This document shows positions 22,913-26,255 of a stretch of 26,255 nt of DNA, piece after piece (positions within the stretch are counted from its first letter, which is position 1; each line of letters starts with the position of its first letter). The DNA is from an uncultured Succinatimonas sp. (GTDB lineage: Bacteria > Pseudomonadota > Gammaproteobacteria > Enterobacterales > Succinivibrionaceae), in contig NZ_CAJKVK010000018.1 of assembly GCF_905203285.1 (NCBI RefSeq), forward strand, positions 1 through 26,255, given 5' to 3'. Below the pieces are notes generated by a model that was not told where the DNA came from, ran no database searches, and saw only the letters and a program-made list of their open reading frames with translations. Made by a program: the position numbers and the translations under genes.

Positions 22913-23848
22913 TTAAGATCTCCAACGCCACAGTTTGGTACGGTTGTTGAGAATGAGCTTGGCTTTTTCCTTTAGTTCAGAGCCGGCAATCAACACCAGC
23001 ACACCGGTTAAAATTAAAGCAATTCCGATAGCCATTTTTATCGTAAAAAGTTCGTTAAATAGTAAAACTCCGATAGCAACAGCGGTAAGCGGTTCAAGGG
23101 CTCCGATAATTGAGGTAGGAGTAGATCCGATTAACTTTATTGCTTTAACCATAAAGGTTAAAGAAATGATGGTGGGAACGATGGCAAGGAAAATAGCACC
23201 CATAAAAGCAATCGGGCTGTTTAAAGGCAGCAAGTGATTGCTTGGGGCGGTAAAGGAAAATAGGGTTACGCCTAATAAACAAAAAATTGCCATATAGAAG
23301 TTCATTTTTATCGCGGACATCATAAGCTTGCTTTTATTAATGAAAACCATGTAGACGCAGTAGGATACGGCGGAACCTAATACGCATAAAACTCCTTTTA
23401 GATTAAATCCTTCTCCGTCACCGCGATATAAAAGAGTTATACCAAGTAGCGTAAACACGATAGCAATTAAAATGGTAAAGGACAGCTTTTCATGAAATAA
23501 AAGCGCCATGGTCAAAGCTACGAAAATCGGGTAGATAAAAAATAAAGTAGACGCAAGACCCGCGTCCATATAAAGGAAGCTTGTAAAAAGGGTTAAAGCC
23601 GAAACACAGAACAATAAGCCTAAAACGGCTAGAGATATTAGCTCATAAAGTGAAACTTTAAAGCTGATCCCGTTCATGAGCATAACTACGGCAAAACATA
23701 CGGTAGCCAGGATAAAGCGATAAAAAATTACTGAGGAAGGGTTAAAACCTTCGCCGTACATAATAAGTCCGCCCAGGGGATTTGTACCGTACGAAACTCC
23801 CGCAATGATAGCGCAGAAAACTCCCCATGCCTTATCTGTATTAATCAT
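22913..23848 (-). CDS. EamA/DMT-family membrane transporter
   Basis: This is a 311-residue inner-membrane protein with about ten hydrophobic helices. It has two EamA repeats: residues about 8-140 (starting WGVFCAIIAGVSYGTNPLGG) and about 150-295 (with SAVSYCVYMVF and ALEPLTAVAIGVLLFNE, the conserved end motif). Members export amino acids, metabolites or unknown solutes. The substrate cannot be read from sequence. It converges with the AraC-type gene and appears to stand alone, with a TATAAT at 23908-23913 on the minus strand. AAGGT upstream of the start is a weak ribosome site. Confidence 0.88.
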   Translation of the reverse strand: MINTDKAWGVFCAIIAGVSYGTNPLGGLIMYGEGFNPSSVIFYRFILATVCFAVVMLMNGISFKVSLYELISLAVLGLLFCVSALTLFTSFLYMDAGLASTLFFIYPIFVALTMALLFHEKLSFTILIAIVFTLLGITLLYRGDGEGFNLKGVLCVLGSAVSYCVYMVFINKSKLMMSAIKMNFYMAIFCLLGVTLFSFTAPSNHLLPLNSPIAFMGAIFLAIVPTIISLTFMVKAIKLIGSTPTSIIGALEPLTAVAIGVLLFNELFTIKMAIGIALILTGVLVLIAGSELKEKAKLILNNRTKLWRWRS

Positions 23849-23907
23849 TTTAAGAATACCTTACAAGAGCAAAGTTAAATTAAAATTTTTATTACAAAAT
23901 GGCTGGC

Positions 23908-23913
23908 ATTATA
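23908..23913 (-). promoter_or_regulatory. -10 element of the EamA transporter gene
   Basis: The minus strand reads TATAAT 59 bases before the start codon, preceded by an A/T-rich run but no clear -35. Confidence 0.35.
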
Positions 23914-24006
23914 AAAATACTTTGTTAAAAAAAAATTTAACTTTTAGAAAAAATTTTTTCACGGTAGCCGGAAGTTAACGATGTCATTGTAGGACATAAG
24001 ATTGTT

Positions 24007-25032
24007 TTACTTTTTTCTTTGCTGCCTTTCCCAAAATTCGACGGCTTCATTTAGCCAATTCTCTGCAATAGTATGAGTGCCGAGACCGAATCCGTGTCTT
24101 AACTCTTTATAGTGATGAAACTCAGTATCGATATTTAATTTTTTTAAGGCGTTGATGCGCATTTGCATAATACGCCAATCAGCAATTCCGTCATTTTCTC
24201 CTACGCAGGCAAAGGTAGGAGGATCGTTTTTAGTATATTCATCGTGTCCCGTGTACTGCATGATAACTGCGCCCGGACGAGGTAACTTAGCACCGCCGAA
24301 AGCATACGGACCGTATGAGCCGAGCCATGCTGCCATTCTGGCACCGGCAGAACCTCCCCAGACAGAGTAGCAGGATGTAGAGATTTTAAATTTATCTGCG
24401 TTATTAAAAATGAAGGAAATCGCTCGAGCTAAGTCTTCAACAGCACTTTGTGCTCCCGGTCGATAAATTAGGGCAAAAGCGTTATATCCTTTTTTAGATA
24501 GTTCAAGTGCGTGCGGAAAACTGTCATGAATAGCTCCTACATAGGCAAAACCGCCGCCGGCGTTGCAAACGGCAAAAGGGTATCCTTCTTTACCCTTAAA
24601 GAAAAACAAACCTGTATCTTTTTTACTCGGATCGGCTGCTTTTTCTTTATTACTGTAAATATCAAAAAATATTTGTCTGCCGTTTGCAGCTTCAGTTTTT
24701 AAATAATTGACAATCTCAAGAGTTTTAGTCGGATCGATATTGCTGTACCATGCAAGTTTTAAATCTTTTACGGTATCACCGCTCATAAAATATTTATTAA
24801 GCGGAAAGATCATTTTCCCGTAATAGGAAAAAACAGGATCGCTTGTTATTTCATCAATAGGAGTGTTTAACGAGTAAAGATTTACAGGTTTGGATGTTTG
24901 CATGTTTTTTGTGTTTAAGCTGACGTCAGCAGACGGTATAAAAGAATCGGATCTGCCTTCTGAATATGCGCAAAGCGGCAGAAGCGATGCGGCATAAATA
25001 ACGGAAGATATAAGAATATTAAATACTTTCAT
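24007..25032 (-). CDS. Secreted alpha/beta hydrolase (esterase-like)
   Basis: This 341-residue protein has a signal peptide (hydrophobic stretch to about residue 22, LCAYS), so it acts in the periplasm or outside the cell. The alpha/beta-hydrolase core begins near 150. It has an oxyanion-type NAGGGFAYVG (157-166), a nucleophile Ser228 in GGSAGAR, an acid residue in GENDGIADW (D281 or D285), and His313 in LRHGFG. This resembles the acetyl-esterase/lipase group that includes BD-FAE-type hemicellulose esterases, but the substrate is not readable. About 130 residues before the core are unrecognised. Its ATG overlaps the MFS stop by four bases, so it is translated with the transporter. Confidence 0.82.
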   Translation of the reverse strand: MKVFNILISSVIYAASLLPLCAYSEGRSDSFIPSADVSLNTKNMQTSKPVNLYSLNTPIDEITSDPVFSYYGKMIFPLNKYFMSGDTVKDLKLAWYSNIDPTKTLEIVNYLKTEAANGRQIFFDIYSNKEKAADPSKKDTGLFFFKGKEGYPFAVCNAGGGFAYVGAIHDSFPHALELSKKGYNAFALIYRPGAQSAVEDLARAISFIFNNADKFKISTSCYSVWGGSAGARMAAWLGSYGPYAFGGAKLPRPGAVIMQYTGHDEYTKNDPPTFACVGENDGIADWRIMQMRINALKKLNIDTEFHHYKELRHGFGLGTHTIAENWLNEAVEFWERQQRKK

Positions 25033-26246
25033 TTTATCGGACTTGCCTTAGGTTTTAACAGCTGCTTTTTTAAGGGATGATCTTTACCGTGAACAAAATA
25101 GTAAAGGACAGCTGCTAAAAAGGTTAAAACTGAAAGAGTAACAAACATAAATGTAAAATTGAAATTGGTGGCAATAATTCCGCCTAAAGCAGGGCTTATT
25201 CCCACACTTAAATCAAAAAATATAAAAAAGGTTGAAGTTGCCTGGGCATAGCGCTCTTTTGATACCAAGCGTAAAGCGAGTGCTTGGCCTGCTGATTGAA
25301 AGTTACCAAAGCCTAAGCCCTGGAAGAATCCGGCAAGTAAAATTAGCGGTGCACTGTTGGCAATAGATACTAATAATAAGGCTACGGCAGTTAACAAAAT
25401 TGAAGGGTAAAGTACCAAATTTTCGCCGTAGAGATCAAAAAGTCTCCCGGAAATCGGTCTGCTTAAAATAGTAGTGATAGCCGAAATCAAAAAGAAGAAG
25501 GCAGCTGCTTCCTGAATGTCTCTTTGTGCTGCAAAAGTAGCCAGGTATGAAGCAAGAGATCCGTAACCTAGCCCCATGAAAAGAGCAACGGCTGATATAG
25601 ACATAACTTTTGCGTCTATATAATTGCTTAATTTAAACCAGGCATGACCATGCGATTTTATTTGAGGAATATTAAGAAACAGCCTTATTACAAAAGAGAT
25701 AACACTTAAGGTAAGAACGCTTGAATACAAGACGTTAAATCCTGTTTCGTGCATTAAAAACATGCCGAGAAACGGACCTAAGGCAAGGGCAAGGGCGGTA
25801 CTTAAAGAAAATATACTGACGCCAAGTCCCATCATAATCGGCGGGACACAATAAGCCATTACCGTTCCGGTAACTGTTGCAGTAGATCCTAAGATTAAGC
25901 CTGAGAGAAATCTTATTAAATATAGGACATATAGATTATCAATTGTGAAATTGGGCAATACCAAAAGAGCGTATAAAAAAAGAGTCAGACTCAATAAGAT
26001 TTTGGGGCTTATTATCTGTATGAGATTTCCTGAAATAAAGCGGCCCAAAAGACATCCTATAACCATAAAGCCGAGGCTTGCACCTGCGGCGCTTAAGCTT
26101 ACGTTGAAAGTCTGTTCGGTAAAGCTTGTTGTAGTAACGAAAATCTGATAATAGGCAAGCATTATAAGAAAGTTAATGATTGTAACTATATTGAAATTAC
26201 GAGAAAAAATTAACTTCAGATCTTCGCTTTTAAAATTAATTTTCAT
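25029..26246 (-). CDS. MFS transporter
   Basis: This is a 405-residue inner-membrane carrier with about twelve hydrophobic helices. The loop between helices 2 and 3 is GRFISGNLIQIISP, and the matching loop in the second half is SRPISGRLFDLYGEN, the usual MFS signature pair. A soluble stretch near 195-215 (KSHGHAWFKLSN) separates the halves. The C-terminal tail is basic (KDHPLKKQLLKPKASPIK). The start lies 9 bases from the window end, so the promoter and most of the ribosome site are not visible, and more operon genes could lie beyond. It is coupled by ATGA to the secreted hydrolase. Substrate and direction are unknown. Confidence 0.88.
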   Translation of the reverse strand: MKINFKSEDLKLIFSRNFNIVTIINFLIMLAYYQIFVTTTSFTEQTFNVSLSAAGASLGFMVIGCLLGRFISGNLIQIISPKILLSLTLFLYALLVLPNFTIDNLYVLYLIRFLSGLILGSTATVTGTVMAYCVPPIMMGLGVSIFSLSTALALALGPFLGMFLMHETGFNVLYSSVLTLSVISFVIRLFLNIPQIKSHGHAWFKLSNYIDAKVMSISAVALFMGLGYGSLASYLATFAAQRDIQEAAAFFFLISAITTILSRPISGRLFDLYGENLVLYPSILLTAVALLLVSIANSAPLILLAGFFQGLGFGNFQSAGQALALRLVSKERYAQATSTFFIFFDLSVGISPALGGIIATNFNFTFMFVTLSVLTFLAAVLYYFVHGKDHPLKKQLLKPKASPIK

Positions 26247-26255
26247 TTTTGTAAT

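Noticed and set aside
23947..23960. 14-bp palindrome GAAAAAATTTTTTC after the secreted hydrolase gene
   Set aside because: A self-complementary A/T run with no loop; it does not look like a terminator or operator and is expected in such AT-rich sequence.
1..26255. CRISPR arrays, tRNA or rRNA genes, insertion sequences, prophage or attachment sites
   Set aside because: No regularly spaced repeats, cloverleaf-like sequences, transposase or integrase genes were seen on either strand.

Overview
The window looks like chromosome from an AT-rich gammaproteobacterium with a host- or gut-type gene repertoire. The block miaB-phoH(ybeZ)-ybeY-corC(ybeX)-lnt is the conserved gammaproteobacterial order. 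The glucokinase, the YjhG-type sugar-acid dehydratase and the PotF-like and L,D-transpeptidase proteins also read as enterobacterial/Aeromonadales relatives. A Succinivibrionaceae-like origin is my best guess, but it rests on recognition rather than a search. No rRNA, tRNA, CRISPR array, insertion sequence or prophage gene was seen.

Layout. 1-359: AT-rich leader with operator-like repeats, including a possible Pho box. 360-5678 (+): a compact five-gene 2-aminoethylphosphonate (AEP) operon. It encodes an ABC ATPase, a fused double permease, a periplasmic binding protein, AEP:pyruvate transaminase (PhnW) and phosphonoacetaldehyde hydrolase (PhnX), and ends in a strong hairpin terminator. Together they would import AEP and release phosphate and acetaldehyde. 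5745-7535 (-): a DUF2846-like lipoprotein and an orphan PotF-like polyamine-binding protein. 7939-11508 (+): a LysM/YkuD L,D-transpeptidase, followed by an 869-residue secreted protein with autotransporter-passenger-like repeats that ends in one membrane helix instead of a beta-barrel.

11550-17707 (-): a tight seven-gene run that reads, in transcription order, VbhA-like antitoxin, Fic toxin, miaB, phoH, ybeY, corC, lnt. The 52-residue antitoxin (17549-17707) is short and easily missed. It carries the T-x-x-x-E-N inhibitory motif, and fic continues in the same reading frame after a single TGA. One extended -10 promoter appears to drive the toxin-antitoxin pair and the housekeeping genes together.

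17903-18295 (+): a small secreted YgiW-type OB-fold protein with a clear promoter. 18338-19315 (-): glucokinase, divergent from a YjhG/YagF-type D-xylonate dehydratase (19685-21667, +). The shared intergenic region holds several inverted repeats. The dehydratase is followed by an AraC-family regulator (+) and a convergent EamA-type exporter (-). 24007-26246 (-): an MFS transporter translationally coupled to a secreted alpha/beta hydrolase; the MFS start lies 9 bases from the window end.

The most unusual items are the in-frame VbhA-TGA-Fic arrangement heading the miaB-lnt operon, the barrel-less passenger-like protein beside an L,D-transpeptidase, and the YjhG dehydratase without its aldolase partner.
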